Shown here: positions 1 through 16,249 of the stretch, piece by piece | Layout: each line of letters starts with the position of its first letter | How positions within the stretch are numbered: position 1 is the first letter of the stretch | From: Solen grandis | Taxonomy: Eukaryota; Mollusca; Bivalvia; Adapedonta; Solenidae | Direction of reading: 5' to 3' | Assembly: GCA_021229015.1 (NCBI GenBank) | Contig: CM037795.1 | Span: forward strand, 19,716,378 to 19,780,377 | DNA: 64,000 bases | Translations under genes and position numbers: made by a program | The notes under the pieces: generated by a model | Database searches by the model: none | What the model was told of the DNA's origin: nothing | The model's input: the letters and a program-made list of their open reading frames with translations, nothing else

Positions 1-769
1 AATGTTTGAAATATATTTAAAAAAAATCAAAATCTTAATGTGATGTAAATATATCCTAGTCAGTACTTCGTGTGATAACTGATTTTACATCGATCAGATG
101 AGCTGCCCTATTTCCATACACGAAATTTCGAAAAAAATAATGAAACTTCGAACAGTCATAAATCATGTGATTATGATAATAATGTGGCTGTTTTTTTTTT
201 ATTCATGCAAATGGGTTTATTTTATCATAATTGTGTACACTATTCAATATAAATATTCGATAACAGTGTTTATCCCAAATCATGGACGAAAGGGGTTATT
301 GTGTCTATATATAAAAAGGTGATAAAAATGACGTGGAAAAATTACTGTTACTGTTTGACTTGATTAATATATGGTGTAAATGATGTTTTTAATAAATGTC
401 AATTAATTGTTATTATCTGTATGTTTGCTTGTTGTTGTTTTTTTTTATCTATTATGATAATGAAATAGTAAAAAAATCTTAGCATTGTTGTGTTTCCATA
501 TGTTCTCTTTCAGAACTCTTTGAAGATAGAATAACTGACACAATAAGTAAAAAGATTTTATTTTGATCATATTATCTGTATGGCACTGATTAAATGGTCA
601 GAGTAAACTGTATAGGGAACATTGTAAAGTATCACCGACAAAATTGACTGCTTGTAGGTAACCTTCAGTCAACAATTTGAAATTTGGCAAAGTGAGACTA
701 GTAAAAGGTGTGATGTTGGCAAAATGGGAACAAACCCACATTAACAGCAGGGGGCCAAAAGGGTGTCTT
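1..769. other. AT-rich DNA, no gene seen
   Basis: The stretch is AT-rich with short poly-T and poly-A runs. Short open frames on both strands have no recognisable protein content and no splice context that convinces me. Nothing further can be supported here. Confidence 0.6.
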
Positions 770-823
770 CCCAACTGTCCCACTTTTATATAAAACAGTA
801 AAAATCAAGGTGGGACAGTTGGG
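770..823. repeat. Left terminal repeat pair of the MULE
   Basis: Two copies of the terminal motif face each other here: cccaactgtcccac at 770-783 and ggtgggacagttggg at 809-823. About 25 bases of AT-rich sequence separate them, so the end can fold back on itself. Confidence 0.7.
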
Positions 824-1128
824 AATCATGCTTAATTGGATAACAATAGACTGTCATGGATGAGTGACTATAGTCTTTTTAATTTTTGTCTTATTGTCTT
901 ATATAATATTGCATTATATTTATAATAAGTTAAAATTTTTAATAAGTATTTAATTTTTTTAAATTTATTTTTTATTTTATTATTTTTAATTTGTGACATA
1001 ACAAATCAAATAAAGACAGGGCTATATTCGGATGTGGTACAATTTATTGTATTTTGTTTTAATTTGAAAACAAGCATTTCATTTAAACAACTGTGACATT
1101 CCACCCTACTGATCTGTTCTATACAGAG

Positions 1129-2538
1129 TTACTCGTCAAACCGAATCAAATGCGATGCACAATCGGCATACTCCATCACAGTGATTTCTTCAGCCATGTA
1201 CTTGTGTTTCAGGGCAGACAGTCTCTGTTCAAGTTGTCGGTATTTCCTCCTCTTCTTTTCTCTCACTCCTCCGGCACTGTGCTGAAGAATTTTGATAGCA
1301 TTGGCAGCTTCAATCCTTTGTATTGTTTCCAAGAACTTGTAAATGTTCGGATGTGACTGTCTCATACTTTTCTTTAGTTTGTTGTGCCAGCCTTCCAAGT
1401 TGTTTGTTGTTCTTGGTCCTTCTGTCTCGAAATGGTTCCAGTTGTCCTTGTCTCCCTCAACCCAATGTTCAGTGACATAGTCTGTGAACCTTGAAACATC
1501 CACTGGAATCTCTGCATTTTCAGCATCCGTCAGTGCGACAAACCACACATCTTCAACATGTTGTATGGGGACTAGAGGCAGAACTGCAGCTCTTCTTCCT
1601 AGTTTCTTAAAGTCCTCATTCTCAGAATACAGTCCAACTAAGCCAAGCTTCTGTATCTTCCGCCAAACACACTGTGTGTAATGAAAAAAACACCCTTTCA
1701 CATTCACATTTGGAAACACTCTGCGAGCTGCCTGCTTGGTTGCTGCCTCAAAGTCTATCAGGAGTGTGTCTGGTCCCAGTTCCATTCCTATTTCCCTGCA
1801 TTTCTGTTGAAGATGTTGAAAAAGTCTGCAGTAAATCCTTTCACTTTTTCCAGGCAGAAGGGCAAACACTAACGGATACATGTGTCCATCAATATATCCA
1901 TGGAGTGTGTAGACCTGGCTGAATATGTCTGGGCACACATAAAATGTTCCGTCTCCATATATGGTTGGGTTCTGTGCCAGATGCTGGAGATTTGTTCTTG
2001 TAGCAAAAATCAGCATCCTGTTGTCATTCTCTGCCTCATCAACCAGTAGGAACTGCTCACCAGTGTGCGTTTCAGTCCATTTTCCATCCAAATCTATGTC
2101 ACTCCTGGACTTTGGTATCCCCGGTCTCAATGCACCTCTTTCCCTGTATAGAGATGACTTGGTGGAGGGGAAGGTTGGTAATCCTTTGCAGACTTGTTCT
2201 GCATCTTCGTCCCATTCTCTGTCTCTCAGACTGGATATGACTTCTTCATATATTGACGGAATCGGCGTGGTTTCTTCGCGTGCCCTCTTTCGCATGAGTT
2301 GATTTATTTCATGGCGCTTCAGTTCCATGTGTTCGGCTGCATGATTATGGGTATTGGTCACAGAAACTGGAATGTTGTCAGCTGTTGTGATTTTAGCAGA
2401 ACAGGTTCGGACATGACAGACCCAGTACACCCTTGTTGGTTTTCGGTTTTTGACCTGGTATCTGAATCCATTGTAAACCAGACTATCACCACCACGTTGG
2501 TTCTTGACAACTGCACACTCACTTGTGCATTTGCCATT
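1129..2538 (-). CDS. FLYWCH zinc-finger / MULE transposase
   Basis: This is probably the transposase of the surrounding element; it would cut and join the element ends in the nucleus. The N-terminal FLYWCH-type zinc finger is readable from about 2520 down to 2340: KNQRGGDSLVYNGFRY, then YWVCHVRTCSAK and a closing HNH. The MULE catalytic domain follows. Counting from the GTG codon at 2428-2430, the likely acidic residues are D160 (GDGTF), D226 (LIDFEAA) and E346 (NNLEGWH), with the family's C-x2-H motif at C247/H250 (GCFFHYTQ). The frame ends with RFDE and TAA. The frame is open upstream only to about 2538, where it meets a stop, and it has no ATG ahead of the zinc finger. An ATG at 2535-2537 lies one base out of frame, so there is either a one-base loss near the start or an upstream exon. 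Full-length otherwise; activity unknown. Confidence 0.85.
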   Translation of the reverse strand, partial: NGKCTSECAVVKNQRGGDSLVYNGFRYQVKNRKPTRVYWVCHVRTCSAKITTADNIPVSVTNTHNHAAEHMELKRHEINQLMRKRAREETTPIPSIYEEVISSLRDREWDEDAEQVCKGLPTFPSTKSSLYRERGALRPGIPKSRSDIDLDGKWTETHTGEQFLLVDEAENDNRMLIFATRTNLQHLAQNPTIYGDGTFYVCPDIFSQVYTLHGYIDGHMYPLVFALLPGKSERIYCRLFQHLQQKCREIGMELGPDTLLIDFEAATKQAARRVFPNVNVKGCFFHYTQCVWRKIQKLGLVGLYSENEDFKKLGRRAAVLPLVPIQHVEDVWFVALTDAENAEIPVDVSRFTDYVTEHWVEGDKDNWNHFETEGPRTTNNLEGWHNKLKKSMRQSHPNIYKFLETIQRIEAANAIKILQHSAGGVREKKRRKYRQLEQRLSALKHKYMAEEITVMEYADCASHLIRFDE

Positions 2539-3177
2539 TTAGCTTATAATTTCAGACGATGTTACTTAGTGAAATTTTACTATCAAATGAAGACATTTAC
2601 ATCAGAATGTAAATATATTGTATCTGATACAGTTCAGTTCATTAATGAGATATCACAGTTTGAAAGTCACAATAAATTGATAACCAAAAATGTTAATTAC
2701 TTCAAATCAAATTGTTTACCTTAAGTAGTAAACTGCTAGATCAAAGGACTTGTTTGTATTTCTTAATCCAATCACTTAGCAATATATACAGGATAAATGG
2801 ACTTTAGTTGGACCAATCAATTAACACAATTTAAAGAAAAAAGTAGCAGAGGTGATAATTATCTTAATAAGTTCAAATTATTTTTTATCTTTATCAATTC
2901 ACATAAGCTTTAAAGCCAGAGATCAAAGGAATGCATGTTTACACTATAAATTACAATTAATTTAGTAACCCTAATTAATGGACCTTAATAAACACATTTT
3001 AGAAAGAAATAATACAATATAACTAAAACATGAAATTTTACCTCTTAAAATACAAAATCAAAAAAAAAATCAGAAACAAAATCAGATAATACAACTTCAA
3101 TTCATTTTAATGTGTTGTAGTTTGAAATAGATTATAATCCCTTATCAAAACACACCCAGCAAGGTGCTAAAAATCTT

Positions 3178-3224
3178 GAGTGGGACAGTTGGGAAACAAA
3201 ATATCAAAAAGTGGGACAGTTGGG
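3178..3224. repeat. Right terminal repeat pair of the MULE
   Basis: Two direct copies of the motif gtgggacagttggg lie at about 3180-3193 and 3211-3224. The outer one pairs with the left end at 770-783 as an inverted repeat. Confidence 0.7.
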
Positions 3225-3748
3225 CATAAACCGCCAAAAGACAATAGGAGTCTGGCTGGTCAGGTGGTTATGCGGATGGTTCGGTATGGGGGCCCACGAT
3301 AGGGGTTTAATATTTTATATTAAATTCTTGGTAGGACTTATATAACTGTATTGTATTAAATGGTAACAAAAAAAACCCTAATATTTAGGTACCTGTTAGC
3401 ATTGACTTGATCATCTGGCATTGTTCCCATCTCATTTTTAAAGGGGTCCTTTGCACGATTACTTACTTGTTATCTTCTTCCAAATCGACACAAAAATCAC
3501 TCATGTCTTTTTTATCCCCTCAGCAAATAACTGCATATATGTTGAAGCTAGCTAGGATGTTTAAGTCAAGTTCGTGTAAAAATGATCCATAATTCGTTAT
3601 TTAATTAGTACTCAAATAAATCAGTATCAAATCTTATTGGTTTATCTTTAATTCCTACCTAAATATAATAAATATTTTGTGGGGGGTGTGGGTATGTGAA
3701 ACAAAATTTCATATAGTCAAAAAGAGAAAGGACTCGCATAGGCTATAG

Positions 3749-3870
3749 ACCATCTCTCCAGGAGTTCGGCAATACTCGGTATAATTCGCTGATTTAAACT
3801 GACCAATCAGTGACTGGGGAAAAATCTATTTTCCATTGAATAATGTTTGAAATTATACACCAACATGTAG
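3749..3870 (+). repeat. Dispersed repeat, copy 1 (left flank of LRRC47)
   Basis: The block contains 'gctgatttaaactgaccaat' followed by 'cagtgactggggaaa' and ends near 'caacatgtag'. A diverged direct copy lies at 10438-10571. I do not recognise the family. Confidence 0.75.
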
Positions 3871-4395
3871 ATAAAGTGTTGCTGCCTTTGTCGGGGTGTG
3901 TGGTCTTTGGCGTACATTTGCTTGCATATCCCTGAGGCCAACATTAAGCAGTAATAACAAAAGTAGGCAAAATTCTATGAGATGATGGGTTAGGAGGTCC
4001 AAATTGACCATTTTCAGATCTCATAGAAAAACTAATGCTTAAAACTCAAAATATACTCTTTTATTAAATACTTTAGCCACCTTAAATTAAGTTGGCCTTT
4101 ACAAAATTTGACCCTTTGGCAAAAGATAAACAAAATAAAATGATATCTTTAAGGGGTGAGGGTCACAACCCGGGGTCTGCGCATGGTGTGGATTATTCTG
4201 CAGTCGGACCCTCATTAAACTTCAATACATGACATGACTCGCTGATTCACGTAGGTTTTTGTTTCATTTCGGAGTGAAAAAGACCACAGACATGTGCAGC
4301 AAATGGTGAATATGTCTATGAATAGACTATTTAGCTGGACCAAAACACTATCACGCGACGATAACGTCAACACAAAACAAAATGTGGTTTATGCA

Positions 4396-4396
<1 letters not shown>

Positions 4397-4429
<33 letters not shown>

Positions 4430-4439
4430 GTTGTTGTTG
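4397..4439 (+). repeat. GT then TTG microsatellite
   Basis: A run of about 16 GT units passes directly into TTG units. A 62-residue frame across it is only a by-product of the repeat. Confidence 0.9.
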
Positions 4440-4686
4440 CTGTGGATATTTGAGAGCGAGGATAGCATATTACACGTATTAAATTCCTAACTCTGTTTTT
4501 ATTCTTATAAGCATGTAAATAATCCTTTTAAATGTGCAGCATTGGCTCCTTAAGTATGGAATATATCCATTAATTCATATAATTATATTAATCTCGCTTT
4601 ACTGAAGGCTACTCCATCCATGCCTTTCCTAATTCATCATGAAAATCTCTGGTTTGGTTCAAAATGATTTTAACGTTGACTGTTTT

Positions 4687-4874
4687 TAACTAATAAACTC
4701 ACCCCCAGAGTGACCTTCCCAAAGCAATTGGATGTACAAGATACTCATCCTTACATTAATATTATATAATAATCTATACTTAACTAATAAACTCACCCCC
4801 AGAGTGACTTTCCTAAAGTAATTGGATGTACAAGATACTCATCCTTACATTAATATTATATAATAATCTATACT
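4687..4874 (+). repeat. 94-bp tandem duplication
   Basis: A 94-base unit beginning 'taactaataaactcaccccc' is present twice, end to end (4687-4780 and 4781-4874). The copies differ at only a few bases, so this is a recent local duplication. Confidence 0.9.
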
Positions 4875-5632
4875 TGAGGCCAGCTACTGGGTCATGAAAT
4901 TGATCTGTACTTGTTGGACCAGAAAAGCGTTGTTTTTATCTTATTCTTTCTCTTCTTATTTCATGCTTACTAGGCTAACAAGCTATCCACTTTTATTCAG
5001 TCTCACTGTGTCTGTAGTCGGCTCCGACTCGGGCTATTTTATAATTCTCACTCTACTAACAACTCGGCGCGCAGACCTGTCTAGAACACTCGAAAGAGAT
5101 GTTGACAGTATCAGAAGATAGATAGATAGCACAGCAACAAAAATTTTGCTCCGCAAAACTGTGTCATGTTTGCGGCCAACCCTGATATCATAATACTGAT
5201 ATTCTATGATGGATGGCTAAAAATTTTCATGGAATTTCTACTTCATTAATAGAATATCTCCTGTACTAAGACACCATATTGTTGTTGTTGTTGTTGCTCT
5301 AGAAGATTCCCCCGATAACTCTGCGAGTCACTCAGTTGTAGGTCAACAGATGGTAGAAGTGGCTTATGACTGTCCTCTGAGAATTCATGTATGCTACTTT
5401 TTTCTACGTATGATTCCACTTTTTCTAATATTTCTTATTCACTTTCATATAGTCACTTCATTCCTAAGATCAGATTGCACACTATTAATTTGATTCGTTA
5501 AAAAGGAAAAAGAAAATATATCCCAAAAGGACATGGACACGCATACTGATCCGCATATTAAACTGTTCGACCGTTTTCGAGACAGAGATATTGCGATTTA
5601 GCAATATAGCATATCCGAATAAATCAGCAAAG

Positions 5633-9936
<4,304 letters not shown>

Positions 9937-10437
9937 TTCTTTACCATATGAGAGGTGCCAGAGTATTTACCAGAGTAGGCTGAAAGAAATAAGGTGCCAT
10001 CAACCTTTCTTAGCACTGAACATTGTGGTGAAAGGGTAGAGTACTATTATTGCAAGTCTGAAGGTAATGGTTTTACACCATTTAAGGGGGGAGGGAATTT
10101 TCATGCATTACCTGGTGACAAATGACTGGTCCTATCCAGGAACTATCAAGCAGAATTTGTATAAATTGAAAGAACCTGTTTCCCATTTCACTTAGAAATA
10201 TGTTAAAAACATATACTTTGGGACATATTTCAGTATTTCAGAAATACCTTAGTTTGTCACCTTAGACTGTAGTATTTCATTACTTCAGATAAGGTTACAT
10301 TGAATTTGAACCAGATAAGATTTCATTGTATTTCATCTTATACATTTACTGTATTGCTGAGAAAGGGAAGCTGTAATGCTAAGTATTATTGGTGGATTAG
10401 CCCGTGAGTTGCTACCTGACTTATCAGATGTTATAAA

Positions 10438-10571
10438 CCATTTAACCAGGGGTTCAGCAATGCTCAGTTCAATTTGCTGATTTAAACTGACCAATCAGTG
10501 ACTTGGGAAATATCTTGTGTGTATGTTTATTTCCTATTGAACAATGTTTAGAATTTAACACCAGCTTGTAG
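10438..10571 (+). repeat. Dispersed repeat, copy 2 (right flank of LRRC47)
   Basis: Diverged direct copy of 3749-3870. It shares 'gctgatttaaactgaccaat' and the following 'cagtgacttgggaaa', and ends at 'ccagcttgtag'. It carries a short internal insertion relative to copy 1. Confidence 0.75.
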
Positions 10572-10604
10572 AATATATGTAAGAGGAGTGCTCATTTATT
10601 TACA

Positions 10605-11938
10605 TCTAATTATACCCCCCACAAACGTAGTTTAGGGGGGGGTATATAGGAGTCACCATGTCGGTCCGTCCGTCTGTAGTTTTTTTGTTTACGCTATTTC
10701 TCAATAACTACTGGATGGATTTCAATCAAACTTCATAGGAAGCTTCACTGGTGAGCATAGATGTGCATATTATGAAATTGTTACTGTTGATTGACTTTCT
10801 TTTGAGTTATGGCCCTTTGCTGATTTTCTGGAGTTTTCTTTGTCCACGCTATTTCTCAATAACTACTGGATAGATTTCAAACAAATGTCATAGGAAGCTT
10901 CAATATCAAGCACAGATGTGCATATTATGAAATGGTTACGGTTGACTGATTTTCTTTGTTATGGCCCTTTGCTGTTTTTTTTTTAGTTTTCTTTGTCAAC
11001 GCTATTTCTCAATAACTACTGGATGGATTTCAATCAAACTTCATAGGAAGCTTCAATATCAAGCACAGATGTGCATATTATGAAGTGGTTACGGTTGACT
11101 GATTTTCTTCTGAGTTATGGCCCTTTGCTGATTTCCTGGAGTTTTCTTTGTCCATGCTATTTCTCAATTACCACTGGATGGATTTTAATCGGTCATAGGA
11201 AGCTTCAATATTAAGAACAGATGTGCATATTATGAAATGGTTACGGTTGACTAATTTTCTTTTGAGTTATGGCACTTTGCTGATTTCCTGGAGTTTTCTT
11301 TATCCACGCTATTTTCAATACATGGATGGATTTAATCTTTCATGGGAAGCTTCACCGGAAAAGCATAGATGTGCATATTATGAAATGGTTACGGTTGACT
11401 AATTTTCTTTTGAGTTATGGCACTTTGTTGATTTCTTAGAGTTTTCTTTATCCATGCTATTTTTCAATAACTACTGGATGGATTTCAATCAAATTTCATG
11501 GGAAGCTTCACTAGCAAGCATAGATGTGCATATTGCGAAACAGTTACAGTTGACTGATTTTCTTTTGTGTTATTGCCCTTTGCTGATTTTCTTTGCATTA
11601 TTACCCAATAACTCATTTACAATTTTAAATTAGCTGGTCATTTAAGTCTATTTTTTATTATAATTATTTATTTATTAATTTATTTATTTTATCTTATTTT
11701 TGCATGTGCATGCTGTTCAGACTAATTTGTTTACGGTGCCCATACTGAATTGATGAATGTTGGAATTTTTTGTTAAAGACAGCCACTGAACATAAAAAGA
11801 TATTCTTTTTTTATTAGTCTTGTATACAGTAATTTGTCACTTGAATTCATCATCATTTCAGTAAATGTGACTTACCTCCTATAGCTAGTAAACAAAGGCT
11901 GTGTGGGGGGTATTCATCACCTTTAATGATAGCTCTAG
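10605..11938 (+). mobile_element. Non-autonomous Helitron-like element with internal 150-bp repeats
   Basis: The start is 'tctaattatacccccc', followed by an inverted C/G pair around 'acaaacgtagttta' and a 'gtccgtccgtctgtag' block. Six degenerate copies of a unit of roughly 150-160 bases follow, each with 'ctactggatggatttcaatc', 'gatgtgcatattatgaaa' and 'gagttatggccctttgctg'. The end is 'atcacctttaatgatagctctag' broken by a small stem, then T. TC at the start, CTAG at the end after a short hairpin, and flanking A and T fit Helitron insertion. No coding sequence is inside. The Helitron assignment is inference; the internal repeats are directly visible. Confidence 0.6.
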
Positions 11939-12134
11939 TTTTTGAGTGAAATGGTCTTTACTGTTAGGTATACGTCGGTATCTTCATGATGAGGTAGAAC
12001 CAATGAAAGACCCAAGAAGACAGATCCGGTTTTTCATTGGTAAGTAGCTTATTAAGCCAGTAAAGCTCTGATAAAATGGAGCTGAATGATTGAAAATCAA
12101 AGTAGAAATATCATTAAGTGCTATTTTTAACATG

Positions 12135-12530
12135 TGAACATGTAGTAGATGACCCCTATTGATTTTTGGGACACTTGGACAAAGGTTAAGGGCACAGTGA
12201 CCTCGAATTTGAAAATCGTTTCGGATCAATAACTGGTAAACACTTGGGCCCACATTCCTCAAACTTTATAGGGTCATTAGTCATGATTAGTAGATGATCC
12301 CTGTTGATTTTTGGGACACTTGAACAAAGGTCAAGGTCACAGTGACCTCGAATTTGAAAATCATTTCTGATCAATAACTGGTGAACACTTGGGCCCACAT
12401 TCCTCAAACTTCATAGCGTCATTGGTCATGACTAGTAGATGACCCCTGTTGATTTTGGGGTCACTTGGTGAAAGGTCAAAGTCACTGTGGAGTGGGTGGG
12501 GGGCATATGACATTTCAACAACTATTGTTT
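12135..12530 (+). repeat. Tandem repeat, ~147-bp unit, about 2.5 copies
   Basis: The unit contains 'agtagatgacccctgttgat', 'aggtcacagtgacctcgaat' and 'cacttgggcccacattcctc'. Copies start near 12143, 12289 and 12436. Short frames on the minus strand across it only reflect the repeat. Confidence 0.85.
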
Positions 12531-13136
12531 TCCTTTTATTTTTTTCCACCCTCCAATATTACATGTCTGAATGACAGGCAGATTTAGTACATTGTCAGGA
12601 AGGCTACAACAGTTGAAATCTAACCTTTATTAGACTGTAAATGACTTACAAATTTAGATGAAAAAAATTTTCCCAGAAGAATCTCATGAAATTCCTGAAA
12701 ACATTGTTGCAGTGTTTGATATGTCTGAAGCAGTATTTTACTCTTTAAATTAGAATGCAATGCAATTGATTTGGTGTTTGGGGTAATTCCAAGTGAAATC
12801 ATTTGTACTATACAACTACATATGTTGAAATGACAGGAAAATAAGATAATGATATGAGGATTTGAAAAGAACAGAAAACAATTTATTATTGAGTACTCAA
12901 TTTATTCAGATTCTTCTTCAAACAAATAAGAATATTTTACACACAATTTGCTTATCTACACACAATTTGCTGAAAAGCAAATTTCCCATGGGGAGCGATG
13001 AGTAAAATTCTGACACTGTCTCCCTTCTCCTTTTTAAAAGCCCTCATGAAATGGTTTGCAAGCACCTTATTTTTATTTCAGGTCCTCTAATACTGTAAAA
13101 AGTTTTTGTGATTTTCTACAGAATGGATGAATGAAT
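12531..13136. other. No gene seen
   Basis: AT-rich sequence with a short direct repeat of 'acacacaatttgct' near 12940-12975. No protein-coding or RNA signal was recognised. Confidence 0.5.
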
Positions 13137-13305
13137 TTTTCATGTGAGGAAGCCTTCCAGCTGGCTTGCGGTAGGTCGGTGGTTCTACCCGGGTACCTCT
13201 GTGTACTCGGGGTCTTCCTCCACCAGTTAGCTGGACGTAGCTATATGATTGAAATACTTTCTCAGCGACGGTAAACCCCAATACAACAACAACAACAATG
13301 GATAA
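13137..13305 (+). repeat. SINE 3' part (tRNA-derived family)
   Basis: Matches the body and tail of the complete SINE at 43367-43612, from 'ttttcatgtgagg' through 'ggtcggtggttctacccggg' and 'cggggtcttcctccac' to 'gcgacggtaaa'. It ends in an ACA-rich tail. The tRNA-like head with A and B boxes is missing, so this copy is 5'-truncated. Confidence 0.8.
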
Positions 13306-13890
13306 GTGGCATGCAATTCTTTTATGTATATGATGTAATTAAGAAAAAAAAATGCCTTTTGAATGTGTCAAATTGTGAAAATGAAAATAAAATACAAAAT
13401 GATTCAGCGATTTTTTTCTTATAAATGGTACCCTTAACAGGACCCATTCACAATATAAAAGGACCCAAAATGATTCAGTTTCAAGTGTATTTGATAAAGG
13501 CATGGTTTTAATCCTTCCTACTAACCTGGTAGCTGAATAAAAAAATGCTTCTTTTCCACAAAATCTCACTTTCTTGCCATTTTGCAGAAAAAATTGCAAG
13601 TATTGTGTCTTGGCCCTCATTTCTCCTTACAATATCAGCCACTTTTTTTTTCTTTTTTTTCAATTTTGAGAAAAACTGCTAATTTTTCACAAATGAAGGG
13701 GTACTGGACCGATTCACAATACAAAGAAAATAATCACTTATGGTTAAGTGTAAAACTAGGGTAACTACATACAGAATGAGATAAATTACAATAGTTTTAC
13801 ACCAAGCCTTTCCATCACTACAGCAAATATTTGTGTTTTAATTTGAATTTATAGCTTTCCATTTAATTCGACAGAGTAAATGCTTACATT

Positions 13891-14127
13891 AACCCTTTCC
13901 CTCATAGAGGACACCATGAAAAGACCTATGCGAACAGCATAAAACCAGATCAGCCTGATTAACTCGCAGGCTGATCAGGTTTTATGCTGTTCGCTGCTCC
14001 TCAGTGGTCTGGAAATGAGGATTTTGTAATTAAATTTGGTAAGGTTTAACTGTGGTTTTCTGCAGATCAGGCTTTATGTGATACCTATTGAGTGCATCAA
14101 AATGAGTCTACATGAGGGAAAGGGTTA
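13891..14127 (+). mobile_element. Hairpin MITE, family 1, copy 1
   Basis: About 237 bases with terminal inverted repeats aaccctttccctca / tgagggaaagggtt, flanked by TTAA-like bases. Inside is a second, nearly perfect palindrome of about 60 bases centred near 13957 (arms gcgaacagcataaaac and its complement), interrupted by an 'attaact' centre. Two more copies lie at 23366-23603 and 26616-26853. No coding capacity. Confidence 0.9.
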
Positions 14128-16239
14128 AGTACCAAACGATCAGGTCTTCTCCCTAGTTAATCATATATCAACTGGAGATACCCACCCCCACCAAAAACAA
14201 CAACAAAAAAAAAAAAAAATACGAGTTGTATTGGAAAAGGGGGAACCAGAAGAAGTTTGCATCCTTCAGCTTCTTAAATATTATTTATTTTGGTATTTGT
14301 GATTATTTCTTTTTCAAAAGTACCTTTTCACGACTAAAGGCAGTTTTGTTTATAAATACTGCGTAGTTAGGACTGACTCAGATCAAACTTACTCTGATGA
14401 TTGGTTTAACTTGTATCTGAAGCCCTGTCCCATCCATTCTTAACTTTCTATATTAAACTTGAAAATGCACCAAAAAAAAAAGAAAAAAAGATGCAATTGG
14501 CTGTATATTCAAGTCGGTCAATTCGGTTCAATTGGCTGTATGTTCAATGAAACAGTGATTACTTTGTTTGAGAAACATTCATAACAGTGGCATGTTACTT
14601 AACGCAGTATGTGATGCATGGTACATTTTATATTCCTGTTAAGTGTAATAACATCATTTGTTTTCTGGAACAATAATGGGATTATACAATACAGTGCCTC
14701 ATACTGCAACAAATTAACAGCAAGTAGCAAGTAACACAAACCACACTTTAAGAGGATTTAAATTCATATATCAGTTCTAAAGCAATAACATGACTGCATA
14801 AAAGTCATTTTCATAAATCAAGATTCACTTTTGTCTGCATAGGCGTAAAATAAATTCCAAAATAATTTTAATAATTTATCAAAGGTATTTGACTTTCGGC
14901 AAATTCTTTGTAGAATTTGTTGGTGAATGAACACACTAGGTTGAGAATATGCAAGATATTTCAGGTTTAAAGATACACAAAACTAAATATTAACTGGGAT
15001 TTCTACACACACAGAAAAAACTAACACTGTACAAAAAGTAACAAAAAAGACATAGAATACAATGGATTAATCAAAGTCATCATGATCCAATCATGTAAAC
15101 CCATAAAATAATGCCCACAAATTTTCTTTAACCCTAGTTTCAAGCATTTATTCCAGTTGACATATGTTAAAATGTAAGGGAACTGTACTGAAGAACCATA
15201 GCACTTCAAAATCTTCTCTTGGCAAGTCCTTCTATATGGGACTAATTTCAATGATTTCTTGAATGGTATTTAACACACAACAAACATTTTTCATTCAATA
15301 GACCTTAGTTGTTGTTTTTTTAAAACACAGATCCCTGTACATGTACTAATGTGCCCATGAAATTTGCGCTACTAGATATTCAGTAAAAACATATTTCTAC
15401 AGAATGCTTAATTTTTGCTCTACAAAATATTTGTCATACATTTAATGATAACATTCAATACATTTCATAGGTAAAATGGGGGAAAAGAAATTCAAATTTA
15501 ATACATTTTCTTGCGACATTGTTCCTTTTTTAAGATAAGGGCCTTGGTATTCACTTAAGTATTAGATTAAAAATATGTTAACATCTTTTGTTTTAATTAC
15601 AAATATATATATTTTTTTCACACCATCTGTATTTCAAAATATACAAAGAGTACAAAAAGTAAACTCAGAAAAAGCTGCCACAACACTTATAACAGTACAA
15701 GATAAATGCATAATGGAATACATGCATGTATATATGTATACAAGACAAAATGCTTAAGATTCAACTATGTCGAAAACATAAAATAACCTATGTGCTTAAA
15801 GCATGAGAATTTTTTTCCTCCTCTCCCTTTTAGTCTGTGTTAAAACAGGAGGAAAATAATAATGGTCATCATAGTACAATAAGCATCTTATTCACTTATT
15901 AGGAATTATTTCTTAAGAGCTGCTTTTTTCTAATGCAAAAATAGTGTTTCTGTCATTGATAAACACAAAAAACAACTCATTTTTTTTATTCAGCCATGTT
16001 CGATTGTAAATGAACAATTCAGTGTTTTGAAATTTCCACTTCAGTTTTTTTCTTTAAGTTTTACAAAATAAGTTAAATACAGTTAAACCGAAAGGGAACA
16101 AGAAAAGTAACCATTGAACTGAAAATGCTACTAAATGGAAAACAAAATGTACTAGTTTTCAGTTTGAAAATCCATGAATACTAAATTTTTTTTAAGGTCC
16201 TTTGGACAACTGATCAGAAGATTCTTTTGAGCTTCACCA
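14128..16239. other. AT-rich intergenic stretch, no gene seen
   Basis: Low-complexity A/T-rich DNA with several poly-A runs. No splice-compatible coding blocks are recognised. It could in part be the far 3' untranslated region of the minus-strand Ttd14 gene or plain intergenic DNA; the sequence alone does not decide. Confidence 0.5.
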
Positions 16240-16249
16240 TTGTATGAGA

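Larger units (their letters stand above)
770..3224 (-). mobile_element. MULE-type DNA transposon with short inverted ends
   Basis: A FLYWCH/MULE transposase frame is bracketed by a 14-15 base motif (gtgggacagttggg). The outer left copy at 770-783 reads as its reverse complement and the outer right copy lies at 3210-3224, so they form short terminal inverted repeats. A second inner copy sits close to each end, at 809-823 and 3179-3193. The two inner copies share flanking bases (aatc...gtgggacagttgggaa) and are in direct orientation. I could not find a convincing 8-10 bp target duplication next to the outer copies, so the exact limits are uncertain. The element is about 2.45 kb, a normal size for an autonomous MULE. 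Ends and gene together make a young or recently mobile copy plausible. Confidence 0.7.
3225..4686. other. Intergenic DNA with small repeats, no gene seen
   Basis: The stretch is AT-rich. It includes a dispersed repeat at 3749-3870 and a GT microsatellite at 4397-4439 (listed separately). Open frames here are short and not recognisable as protein. Confidence 0.5.

Noticed and set aside
1093..2302. Several plus-strand frames of 60-113 codons
   Set aside because: They lie antisense to the MULE transposase and have no recognisable content.
4294..5121. 62- and 75-codon frames
   Set aside because: One is mostly microsatellite; the other has no splice context or recognisable domain.
13339..13620. 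93-codon minus-strand frame
   Set aside because: AT-rich, low-complexity peptide with no known motif or splice support.
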